DNA from: an uncultured Erythrobacter sp.
GTDB taxonomy: Bacteria > Pseudomonadota > Alphaproteobacteria > Sphingomonadales > Sphingomonadaceae
Direction of reading: 5' to 3'
Assembly (NCBI GenBank): GCA_947502815.1
Contig: CANNBH010000001.1
Coordinates: 2,700,818-2,764,817, forward strand
Length of the DNA: 64,000 nt
The notes under the pieces are model-generated. The model made no database searches and was not told the origin of the DNA. It saw only the letters and a list, made by a program, of their open reading frames with translations. Each line of letters opens with the position of its first letter. Position 1 is the stretch's first letter. This document shows positions 8,977 through 19,078 of the stretch, piece after piece. Position numbers and translations under genes: made by a program.

Positions 8977-10176
8977 ATGCCCCAATTGAGCGACGTCTCA
9001 CCGGAAGTGGCCGACCTGTCCACGCGCATCGAACAATTTGTGCGCGAGACCGTCGCGCCATTTGAGCATGATCGGCGCTGCACCAGCCACGGTCCCTCCG
9101 ACGAATTGGCGACAGAATTGCGCGAATTGGCAAGAGAGCGCGGGCTCCTTACGCCGCATATCCGTGAAGATGGATCGCATTACAGCCATCTCGAAACCGT
9201 ATTGCTCCTACGCAAGAGCGGACTGTCGCCGCTCGGCCCGATTGCGTGCCACGTTATGGCCCCTGATGAAGGCAATATGTATCTGCTGGGCAAAGTCGGC
9301 AGCCCCGATATCAAAGAGCGGTTTCTGGCCCCCTTGGTTGCAGGAAATGGCAGGTCCGCATTCTTTATGACCGAACCCGCCGAAGATGGCGGCGCAGGCT
9401 CTGACCCATCATTGATGCAAACAACATGTAAGCGCGAAGGGAACCATTGGGTGATCAACGGGCGCAAGGCGTTTATTACCGGGGCCGAAGGAGCGCAGGT
9501 TGGCATCATCATGGCCAAATCGACCGACGCTGATAGCGAAGGCGGCGCGTGCCTGTTCCTCGTCGATCTGCCCGATCCCGCTGTTGTGACTGAACGGGTG
9601 CTCGAGACCATCGACAGCTCCATGCCTGGTGGCCACGCCGTGATCGCGATTGATAATCTGCGAGTGCCGGCTGATCAGATGCTGGGCGATGCAGGCGAAG
9701 GGTTCAAATACGCCCAAATCCGGCTCGCCCCCGCTCGGCTAACGCATTGCATGCGGTGGCTTGGCCTTGCGGACCGGGCTCAAGAAATTGCGGTAGATTA
9801 TGCCTGCAAACGCATGGCCTTTGGCAAGGCCTTGATCGATCACGAAGGGGTTGGGTTTATGCTCGCCCAGAACACAATCGACCTGAAAGCATGCGGTTTG
9901 ATGATCGATTGGTGTGCAGCCGTGCTCGACACCGGAGAGCTGGGCACCGCAGAAAGCTCAATGGCGAAGACCTTCGTTTCCGAGACACTGTTTCAAGTGG
10001 CCGATCGCTGCGTGCAAACGATGGGCGGGACCGGGGTTACCGGCGACACAATTGTCGAACAGCTGTTTCGCGAAATCAGAGCATTTCGCATCTATGATGG
10101 TCCGACAGAGGTCCACAAATGGAGCTTGGCCAAGAAATTGAAACGCGATTGGCGGGCAGCGCAAAGCGAGGTGTGA
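8977..10176 (+). CDS. Acyl-CoA dehydrogenase family protein
   Basis: A 399-residue flavoprotein of the acyl-CoA dehydrogenase family, which introduces the alpha-beta double bond into acyl-CoA and passes electrons to ETF. The FAD/substrate-binding signature FFMTEPAEDGGAGSDPS and the C-terminal FRIYDGPTEVHKW fit the ACAD-10/11-like branch. The ATG at 8977 is preferred over an in-frame TTG at 8944. It is a single transcription unit downstream of two hairpins, so it is probably separate from the GMC operon. The acyl substrate is not predictable from sequence. Confidence 0.9.
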   Translation: MPQLSDVSPEVADLSTRIEQFVRETVAPFEHDRRCTSHGPSDELATELRELARERGLLTPHIREDGSHYSHLETVLLLRKSGLSPLGPIACHVMAPDEGNMYLLGKVGSPDIKERFLAPLVAGNGRSAFFMTEPAEDGGAGSDPSLMQTTCKREGNHWVINGRKAFITGAEGAQVGIIMAKSTDADSEGGACLFLVDLPDPAVVTERVLETIDSSMPGGHAVIAIDNLRVPADQMLGDAGEGFKYAQIRLAPARLTHCMRWLGLADRAQEIAVDYACKRMAFGKALIDHEGVGFMLAQNTIDLKACGLMIDWCAAVLDTGELGTAESSMAKTFVSETLFQVADRCVQTMGGTGVTGDTIVEQLFREIRAFRIYDGPTEVHKWSLAKKLKRDWRAAQSEV

Positions 10177-10307
10177 TTTCCCGCAGCCGCAATATGGGCC
10201 GATCCGAAACACCCTTTTAAGGCGCTGCCTCCCAACCATTGTGCAGATCGATTGACCGCAGAGGCGGCGCGGTTCAAACCGTAACGATCAGTTTCACAGG
10301 AAGTGTC

Positions 10308-12473
10308 ATGTTCAGACCATTTTTGACCGCAACCCTTGCGGCAAGCGTAACCATCCTTCCCATCGCCAGCCCGGCGCCGGTTGGCGCCCAAACGGCAGAG
10401 CCAGAAACGGCCCAAGCGGGGGCCAGCGCGGCGCAAGGATCAAAACGAACGGGCCCCAATCGGCTGTTCTCGGGCGAGGATCTGTTCGACCTTGCCGTGG
10501 CTTCTGATCCGCAAATCAGCCCCAATGGCGGCCAAATCGCCTATGTCCGGCGGCAAAATGACATCATGGCTGATCGCGCGCTTTCATCAATCTGGATGAT
10601 CGACACATCCAGCGGAGAGCAAACCCCCTTTGCCGGGCGAAACGGCGGCGCCTTTGCGCCGCGTTGGTCACCCGATGGATCACGCATTGCCTATGTCTCG
10701 GTCGAAAGCGGCAGCCCGCAATTGTGGGTGAAATGGGTGGACAGTGGTGAGGCAGTGCGACTGACTGGAATGCCCAACAGCCCATCGAGCATCGCATGGT
10801 CCCCCGATGGCCGATCACTGGCATACACCATGCTGGTCAATGACGCGCCGCCGTCGCTTGGCTCTGCTCCGGCGAACCGGCCCGAAGGCGCACAATGGGC
10901 CGATGCCTTGGACGTGACCAATCTGGTCAATTTCAGAGCCGATGGCGCGGGCGAATTGTCGCCGGGGTTTAGCAAGCTCTTTACAATATCCGCCACCGGC
11001 GGGGCCCCGCGTCAAATGACATTCGGACCCAACCATGATGGCGGGCCATTGAGCTGGTCAGCGGATGGGGCAACGATCATCTTTACCGCAAATCGCAACG
11101 CCAATTGGCAAACCGACCCTGTCGAAGCGGATGTCTGGGCGCTGGATGTGGCAACATTGGAAGTGGCGCAATTGACGGACCGCGATGGACCGGATGCGGG
11201 CGCTTTGCTTTCACCCGACGGCCGCCTCATCGCCTATGTCGGGTTCGACGACATCGGCCGCGCTTACGAAAACACCCAACTGTATATTATGGACGCAGAT
11301 GGCGGAAACTCCCGGCTTGTAAGTGGGGATTGGGATTACAGCGTCGATGCAATGGCTTGGGACGCGGATTCGCGCGGTGTCTATGTCCAATATGATGATC
11401 GCGGCGAAACCAATGTTGCTCGGTTCGCGCTTAATGGACAGGTGCGCACGGTGGTCAGCGGCCTTGGCGGCGGCGGATTTGACCGGCCCTATACGGCCGG
11501 TTCTTTCTCGGTTGCCGATAATGACGCTATCGCCTTTACCGGAGGCACAGCGACTGGGCCCGCAGATGTGAGCATAGCAAGGGGCTCAGACGTTCGGGCA
11601 CTTACTGACCTCAATCCCGGCCTTCGTTTGACCAAGACGCTGGGCGAGGTGCGCGAAATCAATGTGGCCTCAACCTTCGACGGGCAAAATGTGCAAGGCT
11701 GGCTCACCCTGCCGCCAAATTATGTCGAAGGGACACAGGTTCCGTTGATCCTTGAAATTCACGGCGGGCCTTTTGCTGCCTATGGCCCGCATTTCTCGAC
11801 CGATAATCAACTCTATGCCGCCGCTGGCTATGCGGTTCTTTCCGCCAACCCGCGCGGCTCGACCAGCTATGGAGAGGCATTCGCGCAGGAGATCGACAAA
11901 GATTATCCCGGCAACGATTATCACGATTTGATGAGCATTGTAGACCGCGCCATAGATTTGGGCATCGCCGATCCAGACCGGCTGTTTGTGACAGGCGGAT
12001 CGGGCGGAGGCGTGCTGACCTCTTGGATCGTGGGCAAAACCAACCGTTTCCGCGCTGCAGCCACGCAAAAACCCGTGATCAATTGGACGACGCAGGCGCT
12101 AACCGCGGATGGTACGGGCTATTTCGGTCAATATTGGCTGGGCGCACGTCCTTGGGAAAATCCTGAGACCTTTTGGGCCCATTCTCCGCTGTCTTTGATC
12201 GGAGATGTAGAAACGCCAACTCTGGTTGTGGTTGGCGCGCAGGATTACCGCACCCCAGTCAGCGAAGCGGTGCAATATTACTCCGCGCTGCAATTGGCCG
12301 GTGTCCCGACCACATTGATCCGCGTGCCAGGGGCAAGCCACGGCGGGTTCGCCGCGCGCCCATCGCAAAGCGCCGCGAAAGCCTCCGCAATTCTAGCATG
12401 GTTTGATCGATACGCCGAAGGGTGGGAGCGCGAACCGAGCGATCAGGGTCAGGCTGAAACGGCGGACGAATGA
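10308..12473 (+). CDS. Secreted S9 family peptidase (dipeptidyl/acylaminoacyl peptidase type)
   Basis: A 721-residue exported serine peptidase. The ATG at 10308, behind CAGGAAG, gives a classical signal peptide ending near VGAQ; longer upstream reading frames lack one. Residues about 60-430 hold WD40-like beta-propeller repeats (WSPDG, SPDGR and similar). The C-terminal prolyl-oligopeptidase domain has nucleophile Ser565 in GGSGGG, acid Asp646 in GAQDYR and His678 in GASHGG. Such periplasmic enzymes trim oligopeptides with the help of a propeller that limits substrate size. The stop overlaps the rluE start by ATGA, although the two proteins act in different compartments. Confidence 0.92.
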   Translation: MFRPFLTATLAASVTILPIASPAPVGAQTAEPETAQAGASAAQGSKRTGPNRLFSGEDLFDLAVASDPQISPNGGQIAYVRRQNDIMADRALSSIWMIDTSSGEQTPFAGRNGGAFAPRWSPDGSRIAYVSVESGSPQLWVKWVDSGEAVRLTGMPNSPSSIAWSPDGRSLAYTMLVNDAPPSLGSAPANRPEGAQWADALDVTNLVNFRADGAGELSPGFSKLFTISATGGAPRQMTFGPNHDGGPLSWSADGATIIFTANRNANWQTDPVEADVWALDVATLEVAQLTDRDGPDAGALLSPDGRLIAYVGFDDIGRAYENTQLYIMDADGGNSRLVSGDWDYSVDAMAWDADSRGVYVQYDDRGETNVARFALNGQVRTVVSGLGGGGFDRPYTAGSFSVADNDAIAFTGGTATGPADVSIARGSDVRALTDLNPGLRLTKTLGEVREINVASTFDGQNVQGWLTLPPNYVEGTQVPLILEIHGGPFAAYGPHFSTDNQLYAAAGYAVLSANPRGSTSYGEAFAQEIDKDYPGNDYHDLMSIVDRAIDLGIADPDRLFVTGGSGGGVLTSWIVGKTNRFRAAATQKPVINWTTQALTADGTGYFGQYWLGARPWENPETFWAHSPLSLIGDVETPTLVVVGAQDYRTPVSEAVQYYSALQLAGVPTTLIRVPGASHGGFAARPSQSAAKASAILAWFDRYAEGWEREPSDQGQAETADE

Positions 12474-13021
12474 CCCGACTGGTCCTGTTCAACAAACCAT
12501 TCGGTGTCCTTTCGCAATTCACCGACAAAGGCAGCCCGACGCAGCGCCAAACTCTGTCTGATTTTATCGACGCCCCCGGCGTTTATCCTGCGGGACGGCT
12601 AGATCGGGACAGCGAAGGGCTGATGATCCTGTGCGATGATGGCCGCCTGCAAGCTCGAATTTCCGATCCGAAATACAAACTGCCCAAAACCTATTTGGCG
12701 CAGGTAGAGGGTGACGCGGATGAAGCGGCCCTTAGAGCGTTGAGCGCTGGTGTTAAGCTTAAGGACGGCATGACCCGGCCCGCTCTGGCGGAGCGGATTG
12801 ACGATCCGGATCTATGGCCCCGTGATCCTCCGATCCGGATGCGCAAGACAGTTCCAGATTGCTGGATCAAATTGACCATTCGCGAAGGCAAAAACCGTCA
12901 AGTGCGCCGAATGACAGCAGCGGTTGGATTGCCGACGTTGCGGTTGATCCGGTGGTCGATCGGAGATTGGAAGGTGGAGGGGTTGATGCCCGGCGAGCAC
13001 CGCGATGGGCCTGTCTCTTAG
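12470..13021 (+). CDS. rluE: 23S rRNA pseudouridine synthase, RluE type
   Basis: A 183-residue member of the RsuA/RluB/E/F family without an S4 domain, as in RluE, which makes pseudouridine 2457 of E. coli 23S rRNA near the peptidyl transferase centre. The N-terminus [14 protein letters not shown] and the catalytic loop [11 protein letters not shown] (catalytic Asp45) are typical, as is [11 protein letters not shown] further on. It is translationally coupled to the S9 peptidase by an ATGA overlap. The stop codon lies inside a 17-bp tandem repeat shared with the end of the convergent roxA-like gene. Confidence 0.93.
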   Translation: MTRLVLFNKPFGVLSQFTDKGSPTQRQTLSDFIDAPGVYPAGRLDRDSEGLMILCDDGRLQARISDPKYKLPKTYLAQVEGDADEAALRALSAGVKLKDGMTRPALAERIDDPDLWPRDPPIRMRKTVPDCWIKLTIREGKNRQVRRMTAAVGLPTLRLIRWSIGDWKVEGLMPGEHRDGPVS

Positions 13022-13043
13022 CCGAACCTGTCTCTTAGGCGAA
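13010..13043. repeat. Tandem 17-bp repeat at the convergent 3' ends of rluE and the roxA-like gene
   Basis: CCTGTCTCTTAGCCGAA at 13010-13026 is followed immediately by CCTGTCTCTTAGGCGAA at 13027-13043, differing at one base. Copy one holds the rluE stop codon and copy two holds the stop codon of the opposite gene. This looks like a small tandem duplication at the junction. Confidence 0.85.
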
Positions 13044-14210
13044 GGCGCCGTGCGGGCCGATCCCTATTGCACCCTGATTCTGCAGCCTTTCAATCAAGGC
13101 GCAAAGCTCTGGCGCCGCGGCTTCGCTGCCTTCCAATGTCATTTTCTCGTTTGCGCACAGGGATTTTGCGAAGGTGATGGCTGCGGCGGGACACACAATG
13201 CTCTGCCCATCCACCGCCAGTATAACCGCCCCGCCCTCTTTCATGACATATGCAAAGCGGCTGGCGGGGTTGCGGATCAAATCGCATCCAGACAGCAGAA
13301 ATTGCGCAATCGCGTCCAAGTCCATCGGTTCGTCTGGTTGCCAATCGACATGCGCTTGTTTTGGCTCAGTCGCATATTCGGCAAACCACCGCGCGAATGC
13401 GGCTTTGTCATTCAACGCTTCGGACATCATCGCATGCAAACAATCCAAAGCGGCAGGCGCGATCTCACCCGTGTTTGATTGGCGTTGTAAATCGGGATCA
13501 GCATAGCGATCACTTTCGCGTGCACTATCCGCGATATTTGCGGCGAACCCTTCTATCAACTCACCGCGTGATGGAGCGCGAAACCCAACCGAATAGGTCA
13601 TGCAATCATCGCTTTGCGCGGTGCCATTATGCGCCAATCCCGGGGGCACATAAAGGATATCTCCGGGTTCGAGCACCCATTCCTTACTCACATTAAATTC
13701 GGCCAGAAGCTTCAATCCGTCATGCGGGAGCAACGCCGTCTGATCATCGCACCATTGGCCCACCTCCCAGCGCCGCGTGCCCAACCCTTGAACCAGAAAC
13801 ACGTCATAGTGATCGAAATGTGCCCCCACGCCGCCGCCCCGCGTGGCATAGCTGACCATCACATCATCCACTCGCCAATTGGGAATGAAGCGAAACGGAG
13901 CGAGCACATCCGCCACAGCGGGAACGTGATGGTCCGCAGCCTGCACCAACAACGTCCACGGATCGCTGCCGAGTGTTTCAAAGCGATCTGGATCAAGCGG
14001 CCCGTGCTCCAGCGTGTATCCGTCGTCTGCGCCGATAATCAGGCGCGATTCCACATGCTGCTCCAGCGAAAGGCCCGCCAACTCTTCGGGTTCCAACGGA
14101 TTGCTCCATTGCGCCCAAGGATTGCGGATCAAAAGCGGCTTTTTCTGCCAGTAGTCGCGTAGAAACCCATCGGCATCGAAATCGGCAAGGCGTGTTTCGG
14201 ACATTGTCAT
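13035..14210 (-). CDS. roxA: Cupin/JmjC-type ribosomal oxygenase (RoxA/YcfD-like, uL16 arginine hydroxylase)
   Basis: A 391-residue 2-oxoglutarate/Fe(II) oxygenase of the YcfD (RoxA) family, which hydroxylates an arginine of ribosomal protein uL16 in E. coli. The iron triad is visible: His131 and Asp133 in AHFDHYD, and His194 in GLAHNG. The N-terminal YWQKKPLLIRN is the family opening. The C-terminal winged-helix-like region of the family is present in length. The start at 14210 overlaps the stop of a small upstream gene (ATGA), so the two are likely translated together. The substrate is inferred from the family. Confidence 0.88.
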   Translation of the reverse strand: MTMSETRLADFDADGFLRDYWQKKPLLIRNPWAQWSNPLEPEELAGLSLEQHVESRLIIGADDGYTLEHGPLDPDRFETLGSDPWTLLVQAADHHVPAVADVLAPFRFIPNWRVDDVMVSYATRGGGVGAHFDHYDVFLVQGLGTRRWEVGQWCDDQTALLPHDGLKLLAEFNVSKEWVLEPGDILYVPPGLAHNGTAQSDDCMTYSVGFRAPSRGELIEGFAANIADSARESDRYADPDLQRQSNTGEIAPAALDCLHAMMSEALNDKAAFARWFAEYATEPKQAHVDWQPDEPMDLDAIAQFLLSGCDLIRNPASRFAYVMKEGGAVILAVDGQSIVCPAAAITFAKSLCANEKMTLEGSEAAAPELCALIERLQNQGAIGIGPHGAFA

Positions 14211-14467
14211 TGTTGCCCGGCTGCTGCCATCAAATCCATGAAATTGCGCGCGGCCTCGCGATCAACTTCATCCTCAAACGCTATGTCCAAATCCGGGGCG
14301 GCATCCAACATGTGCAGCAAGCTCCACAAGGCGAAACGTTTGTTGCGATCCTTTTCAAGGCCGAGGTCGACCTGCATCCGGTCGGTCGCCGCTGGAATCG
14401 CGTCGACCTTTACCTCAGCCAGGTCAGAGGTACCAAAATAGCGCAGCAGCAAATTGTCCATATCCAT
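14207..14467 (-). CDS. Conserved-looking small protein upstream of roxA
   Basis: An 86-residue acidic, soluble protein without Cys, signal peptide or membrane segment. It reads MDMDNLLLRYFGTSDL and ends in NFMDLMAAAGQQ. I do not recognise a named family. Its stop overlaps the roxA start by 4 bp, which argues that it is real and co-translated. ATG codons at 14467 and 14461 both fit; an upstream TTG at 14497 is less likely. It is divergent from the ABC-F gene. A role linked to the oxygenase or the ribosome is only inferred from position. Confidence 0.7.
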   Translation of the reverse strand: MDMDNLLLRYFGTSDLAEVKVDAIPAATDRMQVDLGLEKDRNKRFALWSLLHMLDAAPDLDIAFEDEVDREAARNFMDLMAAAGQQ

Positions 14468-14557
14468 GGCCGGGCGGTAGCCGTTCAGGCGCGGCAAGAA
14501 AAGGCGATTGCGTCATCTTCACTGGACCGCGCGCTCAGTCTTGCTAGGGGCGCGCTT

Positions 14558-16429
14558 ATGCTGACGATCAACTCCCTTACCGTGCGCCTTGGCGGGCAGC
14601 CTATCCTTGAGCAGGCGAGCGCCGCCATCCCGCAAGGCGCCCGCGTCGGCCTGATCGGCCGCAATGGAGCCGGTAAATCGACTTTGATGAAAACCTTGAT
14701 CGGCGAAATTGAACCCGATGAGGGCGAAATCACAAAGCCGTCTCGCGTGCGGATTGGCTATATTGCGCAGGATGCGCCCAGCGGCTCAATCACACCGACG
14801 GGCGCGGTGCTCGCAGCGGATACCGAACGCGCGCGCCTGCTCGAAGAGGCTGAGACTTGCACCGATCCTGACAGGCTTGGCGAAGTGCACGAAAGGCTTT
14901 TGGCGATCGATGCCTACAGCGCGCCATCGCGGGCAGCGCGGATTTTGACCGGCCTTGGCTTTGATGAAACCATGCAGGAACAGCCATTGGACAGTTTTTC
15001 TGGTGGCTGGAAAATGCGGGTCGCCTTGGGCGCACTGCTGTTTTCTGCCCCAGACATTCTGCTGCTGGATGAGCCATCAAACCACTTGGATCTTGAGGCA
15101 ACTTTGTGGTTGGAAAATTTCCTCAAAAGCTACCCTGCCACTCTGTTGGTGATCAGCCACGAGCGTGACCTGTTGAACAAGGTGGTGGACCATATCCTCC
15201 ATCTGCAAGGCGGGCGCCTGACCCTTTATCCGGGCGGCTATGACAGCTTTGAAAAACAGCGCGCCGAACGCGCGGCTCAGCTTGCATCTGCCAAAGCGTC
15301 GCAGGATGCCCAGCGGGCACGATTGCAGGATTATGTTGCCCGCAACAGCGCGCGGGCATCGACCGCGAAACAGGCGCAATCCCGCGCCAAAATGCTCGCC
15401 CGGATGCAGCCGATTGCTGCGCTGATGGAGGACCCATCGCTCAGTTTTGAATTCCCCAGTCCGACCGAGCTGAAGCCTCCCATGATAAAGATGGATATGG
15501 CGGCGGTTGGCTATACCGAAGACAATCCGGTTCTGCGCCGGGTCAGCTTGCGAATTGATCCCGATGATCGGATCGCGCTGCTGGGCCGCAACGGCAATGG
15601 CAAGACGACTTTGGCGCGATTGCTGGCGGCGCAGCTGCCGCTGATGGAAGGGGAAGTGAGCGCGCCGGGCAAAATGACCGTGGGCTATTTCACGCAATAT
15701 CAGGTTGAAGAATTGGCCGGTGATGCAACCCCGGTGGAGCATATGACGCGCGCCATGGAAGGGCATTCCCCCGGCGCGGTGCGCGCGCAATTGGGCCGGT
15801 TTGGATTCTCAGGAAACCGCGCCACCACCAATGTTGGTAAGCTTTCGGGCGGGGAACGGGCTCGGCTCGCGCTGGCCTTAATCACCCGCGATGCACCGCA
15901 TTTGCTGATCTTGGATGAACCGACCAACCACCTTGACGTCGATGCGCGCGAAGCTCTGGTGCAGGCGCTCAATGACTATTCCGGCGCCGTCATATTGATC
16001 AGCCACGACCGGCATATGGTGGAATTGGCTGCGGACCGATTGGTGCTGGTCGATGATGGTACGGCCAAGGAATATGCTGGCAGTATGGACGATTACATCG
16101 ACTTTGTGTTGGGTGTGAATCAACCCAAAAAGGATCGCCCCGCCAAACCATCAAATGCCAAAAAAGGTCAATCGGCCAAGGACCGCGCGAAGGCGAAGTT
16201 CATTCAATCTGAAATTCGCCGGATCGATAAAATCTTGGCCAAACTGCAATCGAAATGCAGCGATATTGACCGCGCCATGTTTGAGCCTGCCGCGACCGGG
16301 GCAGGTTTTGCTGATAAAAGCATGAGCGAATTGCTCTCCGAACGCGCGGTTTTGTCGGACAAGATTGAGGAAGCCGAAGCCCAATGGCTTAAACTGAGCG
16401 AAGACCTAGAGGCGTTGAACGCGGCCTAA
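14558..16429 (+). CDS. ABC-F family ATPase (Uup-like)
   Basis: A 623-residue cytoplasmic ATPase with two ABC domains and no membrane part. The first has Walker A GRNGAGKST (34-42), signature FSGGWKMR and Walker B LLLDEPSNHLD; the second has GRNGNGKTT, LSGGERARL and LILDEPTNHLD. A charged coiled-coil C-terminus after a Lys/Ala-rich linker is typical of Uup. ABC-F proteins bind the ribosomal E site and act on the peptidyl transferase centre; Uup has also been tied to DNA transposition. The frame is open upstream to 14192, but the ATG at 14558 gives the family N-terminus MLTINSLTVRLGG. Confidence 0.92.
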   Translation: MLTINSLTVRLGGQPILEQASAAIPQGARVGLIGRNGAGKSTLMKTLIGEIEPDEGEITKPSRVRIGYIAQDAPSGSITPTGAVLAADTERARLLEEAETCTDPDRLGEVHERLLAIDAYSAPSRAARILTGLGFDETMQEQPLDSFSGGWKMRVALGALLFSAPDILLLDEPSNHLDLEATLWLENFLKSYPATLLVISHERDLLNKVVDHILHLQGGRLTLYPGGYDSFEKQRAERAAQLASAKASQDAQRARLQDYVARNSARASTAKQAQSRAKMLARMQPIAALMEDPSLSFEFPSPTELKPPMIKMDMAAVGYTEDNPVLRRVSLRIDPDDRIALLGRNGNGKTTLARLLAAQLPLMEGEVSAPGKMTVGYFTQYQVEELAGDATPVEHMTRAMEGHSPGAVRAQLGRFGFSGNRATTNVGKLSGGERARLALALITRDAPHLLILDEPTNHLDVDAREALVQALNDYSGAVILISHDRHMVELAADRLVLVDDGTAKEYAGSMDDYIDFVLGVNQPKKDRPAKPSNAKKGQSAKDRAKAKFIQSEIRRIDKILAKLQSKCSDIDRAMFEPAATGAGFADKSMSELLSERAVLSDKIEEAEAQWLKLSEDLEALNAA

Positions 16430-16441
16430 ACGATCCATAGA

Positions 16442-19078
16442 TCACCGCACGCGAGACGGAGCCACCACAACCGCATTGGCGATCAGCAGGTCGAGCCCAT
16501 CGAGGTACGCACGGGTTGTTGGATCATGCGCGAATGCAATCGTCAGACCTCGCCCGGTCGGCTGGGCCATCAAGTAAGGCTTGAACGCCATTTGACGGCG
16601 GTTTTCTTCCCAAACATAGCCGCTGGCGATCAAATTGTCGGAGCTTTCAAAATAAAGCACATTCGATCCGGTTGAGCGGTCAAGCGGGGTGAATATTTGT
16701 GACCCTGCAGCGAGAACAACTGCCCCTCCATCGTATCCGGCTGATAGAAAGTGTTCGCGATCTGCAATCGTGTTTAGCAAGGCACCGGGAAGCGTATCCG
16801 GCAAGGCGCCTTGATCGGCGATGGCATCGCGATATTCGGATTCGCTCGCGAATTCTTGCGCCTCAGTCAAAGGACCTTCCGCTTCTTCGCCACTGGATGG
16901 CTGGCGACCCAAAGCTGCCTCACGCCTCACCGCCAACAACGGATCATCACCGCTGGCAAAGCTTGTCATACTGCTGCCAATGGTCACCAAGACGCCGCCG
17001 CGTTCGACAAAAGCACGCAGGGTTGCCAGGCCGCTCTCGCCCAAAACGCCGCTTGGCGATCCATCCGGCACAATCACAACATCATAATCAGCCAGATCGG
17101 CCCGGCCAAAACGGTTTGTCCTGATCGGAACCACCGGCAATCCCAATCGCCGCTCCAAGACATAGCGCATCGCGCCTGCAGAAAGCTGCGAAATGCCTTC
17201 ATCCCAAGCCATGGCGACTTTGGGCATTGTCAGCCGCACAAACGCTTCACTGCCGAGGTTTGGACCGTCTTCGACCCAGCTGGAATCGAATGCGACCGTT
17301 TCAGCGCCAATTTCCTGCGCCAAGGCCGAAAGCCGTGCCATCGCCTCTGGCGTGTTGGAACGGGTTGGAAAAATCACGGTGCCGCGCGGATATGTGCGGC
17401 CGCCCTTGGTGAAGGCCTCATCGGTGGTGCGAGCCTCGATCCCTTCGCGCAACGCCATCGTGACAAGCCGCGCTTGGCCGCCATCAGACCACGGAACCGC
17501 TATCGCGAAGTCACCTGATCCCAGCGCAACTGGCGCGATCGGCAAGATGGAAGCGATCGTCGGCGCGGAAGGAACACTGCCGCAAAGGTCAACATCCACA
17601 CCGGACATGAGACCGACCGACCATGCGGTGACATCATACAGTTCATGCGGCAAATCGTCCGAACGGCGGCGCTCTTGCTCGCGTACGAAATCAGCGGGAA
17701 GCTCGGTATCGCGATCTAGCAGGCTGCGCACCAATCGCGCGGCTGGCTGCGCCTGCGGAATGGCAAGAAACCCGCTGGGATAGGACCGACCGCAAACATT
17801 GGCAGGGCCTTCGCGGCGGCGCACTTCAATCCCTTGCGCGGCCAGACGCCGCCCTAAACTTTCAGCATTCCAGCGGCGGCTGGCGAGGTCGATGATGTAG
17901 GCCCCGTTGCCTGCTGCACCATTGGCGTTGGCAGAGCGGTAATTGGCGTAATCTGATAGAAAACGATCTGCATTTTGAGCCACTGCTTCGGCGGTGGAAA
18001 AGCTGGCGATGAAATGGTTGCGCACACCGTCTGCGTAAGTCAGCTGCGTCCCATCGCGTCGATCAAACACCAATCCACGCGCTGATCCTTGTTCATAGGT
18101 GCTGCCAATCGCGCCCTGATGGGTGTTCCAAGTGTCGCCGTAACCGGGATAAAACAGGTCATAGACCTCGCGGGTGAAGTAAGGTTCCCCCATTTGGTCA
18201 AAATAGGCGGCGTTGTTGCGACCTATGATTTCATAGGCGCGTTGCTGTGCAGCGGTGATGTTGGGGTTGATCGGTTGGGCGGCGGGGGAGAAAAAGTAGG
18301 TCTCATCTCCGCCCATTTCATGGATGTCGACCACCACAACTGGGTTCCATTGGCGAATGGCTGCGACTTTCCCGCGCGTTTCGGGCTGGCTTAAAGTGAA
18401 CCAATCACGGTTCAAATCGAACATATAATGGTTCACCCGGCCGCTCGGCCAGGTCTCATCATGTTCGGCTGCCTGCCGGTCGCCCGCCGGATCAATGCCC
18501 ACCGCACCCCGGAAATGGTTCACAAACCGGGCGCGGCCATCGGGATTCTGCATCGGGTCAAGCACCACGATGCTTTCGCTAAGCATTTGTTCCACCCGCG
18601 CATCGCCGCGCGCCGCGATCAGGTGATACGCCATCATCAAGGCAGCGTCGGTGGAAGCGATTTCGTTGCCATGCACACCATAGGCGAGCCACGTAACGGG
18701 CAGAGCACTGCCATTGCTCGGATTGCCCGCAGCAATCGCGGCAAGGTCTGCCTGAATTGCGTCTATCCGCGCCATATTTTCTGGCGAAGTCAGGATCAGA
18801 TAGTGGAGCGGACGCCCCTCCCAACTGGTTGCGTATTGGACCATCTTGATCCGGTCTGGTGCCGCCTCGACCAAGGCGCGCGCATAAAGGTTTGCTTCGT
18901 CGGGCGACGTAATCCGGTCTCCGGGCGCGTGCCCGACCGTTTCAGTCAAAGTTGGGATTGCAGGGTCAAAGTCAGCTGCAAGAAACGACTGCGCGTTAGC
19001 GGGGGCGATGACCACAGAAAGTGCAGCGCAGATTGCTGTCACTGTGCATGTGAAACGAGATACGATTCCAAGCTTCAT
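16442..19078 (-). CDS. Secreted M14 family zinc carboxypeptidase
   Basis: An 878-residue exported metallopeptidase. A signal peptide ends near residue 29 (APANAQ). The M14 zinc site is clear: His136 and Glu139 in YGVHGNEIA, and His253 in VVDIHEMGG; NPDG at 178-181 is also typical. The long C-terminal half resembles the glutamine-amidotransferase-like region found in large bacterial M14 peptidases, with a YDVVIVPDGS segment. It probably degrades peptides in the periplasm or outside the cell. It is convergent with the ABC-F gene (12 bp apart) and divergent from a TonB receptor, which suggests a shared role in peptide scavenging, though this is inference. Confidence 0.9.
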   Translation of the reverse strand: MKLGIVSRFTCTVTAICAALSVVIAPANAQSFLAADFDPAIPTLTETVGHAPGDRITSPDEANLYARALVEAAPDRIKMVQYATSWEGRPLHYLILTSPENMARIDAIQADLAAIAAGNPSNGSALPVTWLAYGVHGNEIASTDAALMMAYHLIAARGDARVEQMLSESIVVLDPMQNPDGRARFVNHFRGAVGIDPAGDRQAAEHDETWPSGRVNHYMFDLNRDWFTLSQPETRGKVAAIRQWNPVVVVDIHEMGGDETYFFSPAAQPINPNITAAQQRAYEIIGRNNAAYFDQMGEPYFTREVYDLFYPGYGDTWNTHQGAIGSTYEQGSARGLVFDRRDGTQLTYADGVRNHFIASFSTAEAVAQNADRFLSDYANYRSANANGAAGNGAYIIDLASRRWNAESLGRRLAAQGIEVRRREGPANVCGRSYPSGFLAIPQAQPAARLVRSLLDRDTELPADFVREQERRRSDDLPHELYDVTAWSVGLMSGVDVDLCGSVPSAPTIASILPIAPVALGSGDFAIAVPWSDGGQARLVTMALREGIEARTTDEAFTKGGRTYPRGTVIFPTRSNTPEAMARLSALAQEIGAETVAFDSSWVEDGPNLGSEAFVRLTMPKVAMAWDEGISQLSAGAMRYVLERRLGLPVVPIRTNRFGRADLADYDVVIVPDGSPSGVLGESGLATLRAFVERGGVLVTIGSSMTSFASGDDPLLAVRREAALGRQPSSGEEAEGPLTEAQEFASESEYRDAIADQGALPDTLPGALLNTIADREHFLSAGYDGGAVVLAAGSQIFTPLDRSTGSNVLYFESSDNLIASGYVWEENRRQMAFKPYLMAQPTGRGLTIAFAHDPTTRAYLDGLDLLIANAVVVAPSRVR

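Noticed and set aside
13010..13043. Sequencing-adaptor remnant, because CTGTCTCTTA resembles the start of a transposon mosaic end
   Set aside because: Only ten bases agree, both copies lie within coding ends of two intact genes, and the repeat continues with unrelated sequence.
14192..14557. N-terminal extension of the ABC-F protein
   Set aside because: The extension is antisense to the small roxA-linked gene, and ATG 14558 gives the family's normal N-terminus.
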